A DNA stretch of 64,000 bases. It comes from Sphingopyxis sp. YR583 (GTDB taxonomy: Bacteria; Pseudomonadota; Alphaproteobacteria; Sphingomonadales; Sphingomonadaceae). This document shows positions 55,939-64,000 of the stretch, piece by piece. Position 1 is the first letter of the stretch. Every line of letters begins with the position of its first letter. Below the pieces are notes generated by a model that was not told the DNA's origin, searched no databases, and saw only the letters and a program-made list of their open reading frames with translations. Position numbers and translations under genes: made by a program. The stretch spans positions 1,860,001 to 1,924,000 of the forward strand of contig NZ_FNWK01000001.1 of NCBI RefSeq assembly GCF_900108295.1, written 5' to 3'.

Positions 55939-58095
55939 ATGCTGCGACGGATTTTCCTGGGTCTCCTGTTGCTGCTGGCGCTGACGGCTGCCTCGCTCGC
56001 TTTCTGGGAACCGCTGACCGCCGAGGCGCCCGCTGCGCCCGCGTTCAAGCCCACCGACGTCCGGATCGCGCGCGACAAGTTCGGCGTGCCGCATATCTTC
56101 GGCAAGACCGACGCCGACGTAGCCTATGGCGTCGCCTATGCCCATGCCGAGGATGATTTTTCGACCCTGCAGGAAGTGCTCGCGATGACGCGCGGCCGCG
56201 CGGGCGCGATGCTCGGCGAGGACGGCGCGAAGATCGATTATGCCGAGGCGCTGCTGGGTGTTCGCGCAACGACCGCGCGCGACTGGCCGCGCTTGCCCGC
56301 CGATGTGAAGGCGCTCTTCACGGCCTATGCCGCGGGACTCAACCATTATGCCGACAAGCATCCCGATGAGGTGCGACTGTCGGGGCTGTTCCCGGTGACC
56401 GGCGAGGATGTCGTCGCGGGCTTCGTGCTGCGCTCGCCCTTTTTCTTCGGGCTCGATTCGGTGCTGGGGTCGCTCGTCGAGGACAAGGCGCTGGCGCGCG
56501 AGGGCGGCCCGGCGCTCGATGCGACCGGCAAGCTCGTCCCGCGCGAACTCACCCCGGTCGGCCGTGACCCGGCCGATAATGGATCGAACGGCATGGCGGT
56601 CGCGCCCGCGCGCTCGACCGACGGCGCGACGCGGCTCGTCTCCAACTCGCACCAGCCGTGGACGGGCGGTGTCGCCTGGTACGAGCTGGTCGTTCATAGC
56701 CAGGAGGGATGGGATTTCGCGGGCGCGAACTTCCCCGGCTCGCCTTACCCCTTCCTCGGCCACAACAAATATCTCGGCTGGACGAACACGGTGAACCGGC
56801 CCGATCTGATCGATGTTTACAAGCTGACCTTTGATGAGAGCGGCAAGAAATATCGCTTCGACGGGGCATGGCGGCCGCTCGAGGAAAAGCGCATCTGGCT
56901 GAAGGTCAAGGTCGGGCCGTTTGTGCTGCCGGTGCCGCGCACCATTTATCGCTCGGTCCATGGGCCGGTGGTGAAGAATGAGAAGGGTGCCTTCGCGATC
57001 CGTTATGCGGGGATCGATCAGGCGAATATGGTCACCCAATATTACCGGCTGAACAAAGCGAAGAGTTTTGCCGAGTGGCGCGCGGCGATGGCGGGACAGG
57101 GCGTGCCCGCGACCAATTTCATTTACGCCGATGCCAAGGGCAATATCGGGCTCTTCTATAATGCGATGTTCCCCGACCGGCCGGCCGGGTTCAACTGGCG
57201 CGGCGTGCTGCCCGGCGATACATCGGCGGACCTGTGGACGAAGACTTTGCCCTTCGACCGGGTGCCGGCGCTGGTCAATCCGCGCTCGGGCTATGTGATG
57301 AATGCGAACAACACGCCGTGGGTCGCGGCGGGTCCGGGCGACGAACTCGATGCTGCGGCTTTCTCGCCGCTGCTCGGGATCGAGGACGATATGACCAACC
57401 GCGCGACGCGGCTGATCGAACTGTTCGAGGCGTCGGGGCAGATCGACGAAGCGCGGCTGAAGACGATCAAATATGACACCGCCTATGCCAAAACGGGTTA
57501 TGCCAAGGCGTGGATTGACCGGTTGCTCGCGCTCGACACGAAGGGCGATCCCGCACTGGCCGAAGCGCAGAAGTTGCTGCGCGAATGGGACTGGAATCTC
57601 GATGGCCGGGGCAAGGGCGATGCGCTGGCGCTGATGGTGCTGCGCCCTGCCAACGGCAGCCACTACCAGCGCCGCGCGGCACCCGATCCGCGGACCGTGC
57701 TGAAAGAGACCGTCGCGCATCTGCAGGAGCATTTTAACGGGCTCGATCCCAAGCTCGGGACGGTCTTGCGGTTGCGGCACGGCGAGGGGGCGTCGCGCGT
57801 CGACCTGCCGCTCGACGGCGGTAACGATACGGTGCGCGCCTCGACATTGTGGGATGCCGAACCCGACGGACGGCTGAAGGTGCGCCATGGCGACAGCTTC
57901 ATCATGTTCGTGACCTGGGACAAGGATGGCCGCGTCCGGTCGGAATCGATCCAGCCGTTCGGGTCGGCGACAACGCGCCCCGAAAGCCCGCATTATAATG
58001 ATCAGGCGCCGCTGTTCGTCGCGCACAAGCTGAAGCCCGTGCTGTTCGACCCGGCGGCCTTGAAGGCGAGCGGCGTGCGATTCTATCGGCCTTGA
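55939..58095 (+). CDS. penicillin acylase family protein (Ntn hydrolase)
   Basis: Protein of 718 residues. The N-terminal hydrophobic helix (IFLGLLLLLALTAASLAF) directs export. The alpha-chain part (DVRIARDKFGVPHIFGKTDAD, VAYAHAEDDF) leads to the processing site at DNGSNGMAV, where S216 is the likely nucleophile released by self-cleavage. The beta-chain shows SNSHQPWTGG, FLGHNKYLGWTNTVNRPD and RSGYVMNANNTPW. Such enzymes split amide bonds, including N-acyl homoserine lactones or other acylated amines. Which substrate applies cannot be said. Confidence 0.93.
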   Translation: MLRRIFLGLLLLLALTAASLAFWEPLTAEAPAAPAFKPTDVRIARDKFGVPHIFGKTDADVAYGVAYAHAEDDFSTLQEVLAMTRGRAGAMLGEDGAKIDYAEALLGVRATTARDWPRLPADVKALFTAYAAGLNHYADKHPDEVRLSGLFPVTGEDVVAGFVLRSPFFFGLDSVLGSLVEDKALAREGGPALDATGKLVPRELTPVGRDPADNGSNGMAVAPARSTDGATRLVSNSHQPWTGGVAWYELVVHSQEGWDFAGANFPGSPYPFLGHNKYLGWTNTVNRPDLIDVYKLTFDESGKKYRFDGAWRPLEEKRIWLKVKVGPFVLPVPRTIYRSVHGPVVKNEKGAFAIRYAGIDQANMVTQYYRLNKAKSFAEWRAAMAGQGVPATNFIYADAKGNIGLFYNAMFPDRPAGFNWRGVLPGDTSADLWTKTLPFDRVPALVNPRSGYVMNANNTPWVAAGPGDELDAAAFSPLLGIEDDMTNRATRLIELFEASGQIDEARLKTIKYDTAYAKTGYAKAWIDRLLALDTKGDPALAEAQKLLREWDWNLDGRGKGDALALMVLRPANGSHYQRRAAPDPRTVLKETVAHLQEHFNGLDPKLGTVLRLRHGEGASRVDLPLDGGNDTVRASTLWDAEPDGRLKVRHGDSFIMFVTWDKDGRVRSESIQPFGSATTRPESPHYNDQAPLFVAHKLKPVLFDPAALKASGVRFYRP

Positions 58096-58188
58096 AAGGC
58101 CGAAGGCGCTGTCCTAAACCATTGATACAGTGCCGCCCGGCACCCGGTTGAAAACAGGCCCGGCCTGTGCCCCGTAAAAAGGATTTCC

Positions 58189-61068
58189 ATGCCCCGTTTC
58201 CATCGTTTCGCCCTTGCCCTCGCGGTCACTAGTTCGCTCGTTGCGGCGGCACCGGCGTTCGCCAAGGCGAAGGCCGCCAGCCCCGCACCGATCGCCGACC
58301 TCGTGAAGGCGGTCGATATTCCGTACCAGAGCTTTACGCTCGACAATGGTCTGCGCGTGATCGTGCACGAGGATCGTAAGGCGCCCGTGGTCGCGGTGTC
58401 GGTATGGTATCGCGTCGGGTCGAAGCATGAGCCCAAGGGCAAGACGGGCTTTGCGCATCTGTTCGAACATCTGATGTTCAACGGATCGGAAAATGCGCCG
58501 GGCGATTTCTTCGAACCGCTGCAACAGGTCGGCGCGACCGACGAGAACGGGACGACCAACGTCGATCGCACCAATTATTTCGAGACCGTGCCGACTGGCG
58601 CGCTCGACATGGCGCTGTTTCTCGAAAGCGATCGCATGGGGCATTTGCTGGGCGCGGTGACGCAGGAGAAGCTCGATAACCAGCGCGGCGTCGTCCAGAA
58701 CGAAAAGCGTCAGGGCGACAACAACCCCTATGGATTGTTGCGGTACGAGATTTTCGAGAATCTCTTTCCGACCGGCCACCCCTATCACCACAGCACGATC
58801 GGTTCGATGGGCGACCTGAATTCGGCCAGCCTCGCCGATGTGAAGAAGTGGTTCACCGACAATTACGGTCCGAACAATGCGGTGCTGGTGCTTGCGGGCG
58901 ATGTCGACGTCGCCACTGCAAAGGCCAAGGTGCAGCAATGGTTCGGCGACATCCCCCGCGGGCCCGAAATTATGGCGCCCAAGACGTCGGTTCCGACGCT
59001 TCCCGCGCCGCTGGCTAAAGAGGTCAAGGATCTCGTCCCGACGACACGCCTCTATCGCATGTGGGCCATCCCTGGCCTCAACGATCCCGAAGCGGTGCCG
59101 CTGCAGATGGCGGCGACGGTGCTGGGCGGGCTGTCCTCGTCGCGCCTCGACAACGCCATGGTACGCAAGGATCCGATCGCGGTGAGCGTGTCGGCGGGCG
59201 CGCAGCCGTTCGAGGATGCAGGCTTCCTGATCGTTCAGGCCGATGTGAAGCCCGGTGTCGATCCAGCCGTGGTTGGCAAGCGGTTGGATGAGGAAATCGC
59301 GAGCTTCATCGCGTCCGGCCCCACTGCCGACGAGTTGCAGCGTACCGCCGCAAGCTATCTCGCGGGGACGATCTCGGGGCTGGAGTCGGTCGGCGGGTTC
59401 GGCGGCAAGGCGGTGACGCTGGCCGAGGGGGCGCTCTATTCGAACAATCCCGCCTATTACAAGATCGAGCTCGACCGGATGGCAAAGGCCACGCCCGAAC
59501 AGGTCAAGGCGGTGGCGCAGAAATGGATGTCGCGCCCTGCCTTCTCGCTGACCTACACCCCCGGCGAGCGTACCGAGGGCGGCGAAAACCGCGGCGGCGC
59601 GGTGACTGAGGGCAAGGTGGTCGCGCCGATCCAGCCCGACCGTTATTGGAACGAAGCGCTTGGCGATGTCGGGCCCGGCGCAGGCGGAACATCCTCATTC
59701 GCCGACCGTTCGCAGCTGCCCGCGGTCGCCGACCTCAAGGCGCTCGAATTTCCGGCGATCGAACGCACCAGGCTCAAAAATGGTGTCGAGGTCGTTTTCG
59801 CGCGGCGCACGACGGTGCCGACGGTCAATGTCGCGGTGAGCTTCGACGCAGGCTATGCCGCCGACCCGCACAGCGCATTGGGCACGCAGTCGCTGATGCT
59901 CAGCCTGATGGACGAAGGCACGCAAAATCTCGATTCAATCGCCTTTGCCGAGGCGAAGGAGCGTCTGGGCGCGCAGATCGACGCGACCGCCAATGCCGAC
60001 GAAACGGTGTTCAGCCTGTTCGCGCTGAAGCCCAATCTTGGTGCCTCTTTGAGCCTGCTTGCCGACTATATCCGCAATCCGGCATTCGACGGCAAGGAAC
60101 TGGAGCGCGTTCGCGCGCAGCAACTGAACCGGCTCAAGGCCGAGCTCAACAACCCGAGTGCCATCGCGTCGCGCATATTGACGCCGGTGCTCTATGGCGC
60201 CGATCACCCCTATGGCATTCCGCCCTCGGGTCTGGGCAACGCAGCCTCGGTGCAGGCGGCGACGCGCGACCAGCTCGCGGCCTTCCACGCCGCGTGGATC
60301 CGTCCCGACAATGCGCAGATCTTTGTCGTCGGCGACACCACGCTGGCCGAGGTGAAGAAGCAGCTCGATGCGACGCTGGGCCAGTGGCGGGCGCCCGCCA
60401 CGGCCAAACCGGTCAAGCATTTCGAGGTTGCGATTCCGGCGCCGAAGCCGCGTATCCTGTTGTTCGACCGCCCCAAGTCGCCGCAGTCGGTGATCCTCGC
60501 GGGCAAGGTGCTCGACGCCAAGGGTGGCGACGCGCTCGAAGTGCTGCGGTCGGCGAACGATATTTTCGGTGGCAATTTCCTGTCGCGGTTCAACACGAAC
60601 CTGCGCGAGACGAAGGGCTGGTCCTATGGCGTGCGCAGCCGCATTTCGGGCGATCAGGACCGGCTGACCTGGGTCGCCGTGGCGCCGGTGCAGGCCGACC
60701 GTACCGGCGATTCGATCAAGGAGTTCCAGAGCGACCTCAAAAGCTTCCTTGGCGACAAGGGCGTGACGAAGGAAGAGCTGGAGCGCACGATCAACGGCAG
60801 TGTCCGCGAACTGCCCGGCAGCTTCGAAACCTCGGGCGATGTGCTCGGCGGGCTGCGCCAGATCGCGAAGTTCGGTCGCCCCGACAATTATTACGAAAAG
60901 CTGCCCGCCACCTATGAGGCAATGACCACGGCCGAGATCGATGCTGCGGCGCGCAAGGCGCTGAGCATCGCCGACCTCGTCTATGTCGTCGTCGGCGATG
61001 CCGCGGTTGTAAAACCGCAGCTTGACGGATTGGGTTTGCCGGTGGAAACGGTGTCCCTCGATAACTAA
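58189..61068 (+). CDS. M16 family metallopeptidase, two-domain, secreted
   Basis: Protein of 959 residues with a Sec signal (FALALAVTSSLVAAAPAFAK). The inverted zinc motif is HLFEH (H90, E93, H94) in GFAHLFEHLMFNGSENAP, followed by the distal Glu region RGVVQNEKRQGDNNPYG. The second half (from about 520) is a non-catalytic M16 repeat with GAQIDATANADETVFSLFAL and TNLRETKGWSYGVRS. It degrades peptides in the periplasm. A pqqL/ptrA-like role is possible. It lies after the acylase gene. Confidence 0.95.
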   Translation: MPRFHRFALALAVTSSLVAAAPAFAKAKAASPAPIADLVKAVDIPYQSFTLDNGLRVIVHEDRKAPVVAVSVWYRVGSKHEPKGKTGFAHLFEHLMFNGSENAPGDFFEPLQQVGATDENGTTNVDRTNYFETVPTGALDMALFLESDRMGHLLGAVTQEKLDNQRGVVQNEKRQGDNNPYGLLRYEIFENLFPTGHPYHHSTIGSMGDLNSASLADVKKWFTDNYGPNNAVLVLAGDVDVATAKAKVQQWFGDIPRGPEIMAPKTSVPTLPAPLAKEVKDLVPTTRLYRMWAIPGLNDPEAVPLQMAATVLGGLSSSRLDNAMVRKDPIAVSVSAGAQPFEDAGFLIVQADVKPGVDPAVVGKRLDEEIASFIASGPTADELQRTAASYLAGTISGLESVGGFGGKAVTLAEGALYSNNPAYYKIELDRMAKATPEQVKAVAQKWMSRPAFSLTYTPGERTEGGENRGGAVTEGKVVAPIQPDRYWNEALGDVGPGAGGTSSFADRSQLPAVADLKALEFPAIERTRLKNGVEVVFARRTTVPTVNVAVSFDAGYAADPHSALGTQSLMLSLMDEGTQNLDSIAFAEAKERLGAQIDATANADETVFSLFALKPNLGASLSLLADYIRNPAFDGKELERVRAQQLNRLKAELNNPSAIASRILTPVLYGADHPYGIPPSGLGNAASVQAATRDQLAAFHAAWIRPDNAQIFVVGDTTLAEVKKQLDATLGQWRAPATAKPVKHFEVAIPAPKPRILLFDRPKSPQSVILAGKVLDAKGGDALEVLRSANDIFGGNFLSRFNTNLRETKGWSYGVRSRISGDQDRLTWVAVAPVQADRTGDSIKEFQSDLKSFLGDKGVTKEELERTINGSVRELPGSFETSGDVLGGLRQIAKFGRPDNYYEKLPATYEAMTTAEIDAAARKALSIADLVYVVVGDAAVVKPQLDGLGLPVETVSLDN

Positions 61069-61094
61069 CATCAGTTTCAGTAAGGAGAGCCCCT

Positions 61095-61397
61095 ATGTCT
61101 CAAGTCGATGGCAGCTATGATTGCGTCACCAAGTCGCCCATGGGCGATCAGAAGTCGGTTTTCACCGTCAACAGCAGCGGCGACGGCTTCACCGGCCAGA
61201 ACGCCGGCGCAATGGGTTCGCTCGACGTCGAAAATGGCAAGGTCGACGGCAACAAGCTGACCTGGACCATGAACATGAAGGTGCCGATGCCGATGACGCT
61301 CGAATGCGAAGCGACGATCGACGGCGACGCGCTGACCGGTACGATCAAGGCCGGTGCGTTCGGTTCGATGGCGATGACCGGCACGCGCCAGGGCTGA
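61095..61397 (+). CDS. small conserved protein of unknown function
   Basis: Protein of 100 residues without signal peptide or Cys pair: VDGSYDCVTKSPMGDQKSVF, then GDGFTGQNAGAMGSLDVENG and KVDGNKLTWTMNMKVPMPMT. The Gly- and Thr-rich beta pattern with a Met-rich strand suggests a beta barrel similar to small lipocalin-like domains. I recall this type in sphingomonads without a known role. It starts 27 bases after the M16 gene behind AAGGAGAG and is followed by a terminator. Confidence 0.87.
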   Translation: MSQVDGSYDCVTKSPMGDQKSVFTVNSSGDGFTGQNAGAMGSLDVENGKVDGNKLTWTMNMKVPMPMTLECEATIDGDALTGTIKAGAFGSMAMTGTRQG

Positions 61398-61419
61398 ATC
61401 ACGAGCCACCTAATGCGAA

Positions 61420-61446
61420 GGGCCGTCCGTATCGGGCGGCCCTTTT
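61420..61446 (+). terminator. rho-independent terminator
   Basis: GGGCCGTCC (61420-61428) and GGGCGGCCC (61434-61442) form a hairpin with one G-U pair, followed by TTTT. It ends the M16 and small-protein transcription unit. Confidence 0.8.
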
Positions 61447-61527
61447 GCGTTGCATAGCAATGCCCTTTGGCTTTGCGGGCATTCGGGGGCTATCCAAAGC
61501 GGCGACGCGGGCGCATAGGCTGCTCCC

Positions 61528-62772
61528 ATGCACAAGCCGGCCCAATCCCCCCAACGGAGCCTGCCGGGCGACCGTGAGATGGTGGTCATGATGGCGATGG
61601 TCATGGCGCTGAATGCGCTCGCCATCGATTCGATGCTGCCCGCGCTTCCGGCGATCGGCGAGGCGCTGGGCGTTACCGTCGCGAACGACCGCCAGCATGT
61701 TATCTCCATCTATCTGCTCGGCATCGGTTTCGGTTCGCTGCTTTACGGGCCGCTGTCGGACCGTTTCGGGCGCAAGGGCGTGCTCGTCCCCGCGCTGTTC
61801 GCTTATCTGGCGCTGTCGATCGGGTGCGGGCTGGCGACGAGCTTTGCGATGCTGCTCGTGCTGCGTTTCGTTCACGGATTGATCAGCGCGGCGCTCGGCG
61901 TCATCGTCGTCGCGGTGATCCGCGACCTGTTCGCGGGCGATGCGATGGCGAAAAGGCTGTCGCTGATCTTCCTTGTCTTCATGATCGTCCCGATCATCGC
62001 GCCGACGATCGGGGCGGGGATCGCCGCGGTTGCGGGCTGGCGGGCGATCTTCATCGTGCTGGCGGTGATGTCGATCGTGATGCTGCTGTGGCTCCGCCGC
62101 CTGCCCGAAACGCTTGCTCCGGCCGACGTGCGTCCGCTCGACCTCAAGACGATGATCGCGGGCTGGGCGACGGTGACGCGGCACCGCCGCGCCGCCGGTT
62201 ATATGATCGCGTCGGGGATGATGCAGGGCGCGCTCTATGGCTATCTCAACAGCAGCGAACAGATCATCTCCGAGGTGTTCGGGGCGCAGGCGATGTTCCC
62301 GTTGATCTTTGCCTGTGTCGCGGTGGGCATCGCGATTGCGAATTTCTCGAACGCCGCGATCGTCGAGCGGTTCGGCGCGCGCCGTGTGTCGCAGTCGGCG
62401 GTCTTCGCCTTCATGGCGACCTCGATCCTGCAGATTATCGCAGCGCTGAGCGGCGCGGAAACGCTGTGGATGTTCACCGCGCTGATGATGGTCAATGTCG
62501 GCCTCGTCGGCTTCATCGGCAGCAATTTCGGGTCGATCGCGATGGAAGATTTTGGCCATATGGCCGGGGTCGCGTCGTCTTATCAGAGCTTTGCCAAGAC
62601 TTTGCTCGCCGCGACCGTCGGCGCGACGATCGGGCAGCAATATGACGGCACGACGCTGCCGCTGGCCTATGCCTTCCTGATCAGCGCGGTGGTTGGCCTC
62701 GCGCTCGTCTTCTGGGCCGAACGCGGCAAGCTGTTCACCCGGCCGGGAACGGCGCCAAAGAGCCCTTACTGA
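61528..62772 (+). CDS. multidrug efflux MFS transporter, Bcr/CflA type
   Basis: Membrane protein of 414 residues with about 12 hydrophobic segments. The Bcr/CflA features are MALNALAIDSMLPALPAIGE at TM1, LYGPLSDRFGRKGVLVPALF between TM2 and TM3, and the charged-to-proline segment FLVFMIVPIIAPTIGAGIAA in TM5. It exports drugs or metabolites in exchange for protons. No neighbouring regulator is visible. The gene lies alone between two terminators. Confidence 0.93.
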   Translation: MHKPAQSPQRSLPGDREMVVMMAMVMALNALAIDSMLPALPAIGEALGVTVANDRQHVISIYLLGIGFGSLLYGPLSDRFGRKGVLVPALFAYLALSIGCGLATSFAMLLVLRFVHGLISAALGVIVVAVIRDLFAGDAMAKRLSLIFLVFMIVPIIAPTIGAGIAAVAGWRAIFIVLAVMSIVMLLWLRRLPETLAPADVRPLDLKTMIAGWATVTRHRRAAGYMIASGMMQGALYGYLNSSEQIISEVFGAQAMFPLIFACVAVGIAIANFSNAAIVERFGARRVSQSAVFAFMATSILQIIAALSGAETLWMFTALMMVNVGLVGFIGSNFGSIAMEDFGHMAGVASSYQSFAKTLLAATVGATIGQQYDGTTLPLAYAFLISAVVGLALVFWAERGKLFTRPGTAPKSPY

Positions 62773-62782
62773 CAAGAAAAAA

Positions 62783-62817
62783 GGGCCGCCCCGGCGCATT
62801 TGCCCGGGCGACCCCCC
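62783..62817. terminator. terminator hairpin between convergent genes
   Basis: GGGCCGCCCCGGC (62783-62795) and GCCCGGGCG (62802-62810, then ACCCC) can pair into a GC-rich hairpin. An A-run at 62777-62782 gives a T-run on the minus strand, so it serves the permease gene and may also stop the MFS gene. Confidence 0.7.
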
Positions 62818-62840
62818 ATTCCCTTTTCGACTGAGCTTCC

Positions 62841-64000
62841 TCAGTTGATCGGAGTGTGCGGTTCCAGATCGTCCTCATGAACCTCGACGATACCGCGGCC
62901 AAGGTGGCTGCGGTTGCGGCTGTAGAGATAATAGATCAGCAAGCCGAGCGCGCCCCAGATCGGGAGCACCAGCATCGCATCCAGCGGCAGGTTGAGGAAC
63001 AGGAAGATGGTACCGGCGATCGTGAGCGGGCCGACCAGCCACAATGCAGGCGTCCTGAAAGCGCGCGGCTGGTTGGGGGCGGTCCGGCGCAGGATCATCA
63101 CCGCGATGGCGACCATCATGAACGCATAGAGCGTGCCCGCATTGGCGATGTCGGCAAGCTTGCCGACAGGCAGGAATGCGGCAGCAAAGGCCACCGCCAC
63201 GCCGGTGATCGCAGTGATCACGTGCGGCGTCTTCCACTTCGGATGCACCTTGCTCCACGATTCAGGCAGCAACCCGTCGCGGCTCATCACGAAGGCGACG
63301 CGAGTCTGGCCGAACAGCAGGATCAGGATAACCGAAGGCAAAGCGACAAAAGCTGCAATTCCGAGCATGTTGCCGACACCTGACCAGCCGATCTGGCGAA
63401 GGACGTGCGCAAGAGCTTCGTTCGAGCAGACGAGGGGCAACTCGTTCGCGGCATAGGTCGCGCACTGGCGCGCCAGCTCTTCCGAACCGGCGGGGAAGGG
63501 AACGCCGTTCGGCCCCATGATCGGCTGGCCGCCTACGGTGCCGATCGCGCCCGCCGCCACGAGAATGTAGAAGACGGTGCAGAACAGGAGCGAGCCGATC
63601 AGGCCGATCGGCACGTTGCGCTGCGGATTTTTTGTTTCCTCGGCAGCGGTCGAAACCGCGTCGAAACCGACATAGGCGAAAAAGATCGTCGCTGCGGCAC
63701 CGACGGCGCCGACGCCCGAGCCAAAGCCGCCGAAGACCCCGGCGGGCAGGAAGGGGTTGAACTTGTCTGTCGTGAAATAGTCGCTGGGCAGCGTCAGGAT
63801 GATGAAGGCGGTGAGTGCAGTGACTTTGATCGCGACGAGGATCGCGTTGACGCGCGCGCTTTCGGTGGTGCCGATCATCAGCAGCCAGGTAATGAGCAGC
63901 GCGATAACCACGGCGGGAAGATTGATGAAGCCGCCCTCGACGCCGCCGAGCGCGAGCGGAGCGCCGGCAAGGAAGGAAGGAAGCTGTATCCCAAGGAATT
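62841..64000 (-). CDS. amino acid permease (APC family), 5' part cut by window edge
   Basis: Cationic-amino-acid-type APC transporter. The frame continues to the right edge with no start inside the family region, so about 386 residues (C-terminal part) are visible. Motifs are VGFDAVSTAAEETKNPQRNVP, ALPSVILILLFGQTRVAFVM and SRDGLLPESWSKVHPKWKTP. The loop with CATYAANELPLVCSNE has two Cys that could form a disulfide. It ends in YSRNRSHLGRGIVEVHEDD. It likely imports amino acids. An internal ATG at 63909 is not the real start. Confidence 0.93.
   Translation of the reverse strand, partial: FLGIQLPSFLAGAPLALGGVEGGFINLPAVVIALLITWLLMIGTTESARVNAILVAIKVTALTAFIILTLPSDYFTTDKFNPFLPAGVFGGFGSGVGAVGAAATIFFAYVGFDAVSTAAEETKNPQRNVPIGLIGSLLFCTVFYILVAAGAIGTVGGQPIMGPNGVPFPAGSEELARQCATYAANELPLVCSNEALAHVLRQIGWSGVGNMLGIAAFVALPSVILILLFGQTRVAFVMSRDGLLPESWSKVHPKWKTPHVITAITGVAVAFAAAFLPVGKLADIANAGTLYAFMMVAIAVMILRRTAPNQPRAFRTPALWLVGPLTIAGTIFLFLNLPLDAMLVLPIWGALGLLIYYLYSRNRSHLGRGIVEVHEDDLEPHTPIN

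Overview
The window is about 64 kb of high-GC, gene-dense chromosome. It looks like a sphingomonad of the Sphingopyxis type (Alphaproteobacteria, Sphingomonadales). This rests on family recognition, not a search: paired TonB-dependent receptors with 'AQ' signal-peptide ends, many acyl-CoA dehydrogenase and SDR genes, egtBD, a DUF2093 protein, a HIG1-type protein and the typical 'CGTCATTGCGAG' and 'CGTCATGCCGG' intergenic palindromes. I see no rRNA, tRNA, CRISPR array, insertion sequence or prophage. Both ends cut a gene: an aldo/keto reductase on the left and an amino acid permease on the right.

Layout. 1-11.4 kb is a catabolic region in two divergent arms. The minus arm runs SDR, MFS symporter, ACAD10/11-type acyl-CoA dehydrogenase, zinc alcohol dehydrogenase, APH-type kinase, two SDRs and an aldo/keto reductase, largely linked by ATGA/GTGA overlaps. 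The plus arm is an acyl-CoA dehydrogenase pair plus an SDR. Two matching TTKACG-N4-CGTAAA inverted repeats precede acyl-CoA dehydrogenase genes in the two arms, which suggests one regulator. The kinase plus ACAD10/11-type enzyme suggests 4-hydroxyacyl-CoA breakdown by phosphorylation and elimination. 11.5-25.6 kb is mixed: a lipoprotein, PEP carboxylase, a YbaY-like lipoprotein, HNH nuclease, gluQRS, HIG1 protein, cobalamin adenosyltransferase, egtB-egtD, 3-hydroxybutyryl-CoA dehydrogenase, epoxide hydrolase, an MliC-like and a beta/gamma-crystallin-like secreted protein, and a nucleoside transporter. 25.7-29.8 kb is a tight six-gene run: queuosine-precursor transporter, argB, yggT, folD, a secreted protein and marC. 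29.9-38 kb holds an OmpA lipoprotein, a HlyC/CorC-type protein, an HTH protein, a lower-GC orphan gene, a membrane-anchored helix-hairpin-helix protein, purD and xseA with overlapping divergent start codons, DUF2093 and an M23 peptidase.

38.2-51.4 kb is the most unusual part. Two paralogous TonB-dependent receptors with related 5' leaders are interleaved with four cytoplasmic TPR-fused enzymes: two 2OG-Fe(II)-oxygenase-type proteins, a sulfotransferase and an aspartyl/asparaginyl beta-hydroxylase. A small secreted Cys-containing protein follows. I know of no named system with this composition. A TPR-guided protein or peptide modification system tied to outer-membrane uptake is a reasonable hypothesis.

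51.4-64 kb holds clpB, a secreted M17 aminopeptidase, a penicillin-acylase-family enzyme, an M16 peptidase, a small conserved protein, a Bcr/CflA-type efflux pump and the truncated amino acid permease. The three hydrolases and the permease would fit peptide or amide use. A 30-bp-arm palindromic repeat occurs twice, near 17.2 and 54.15 kb.
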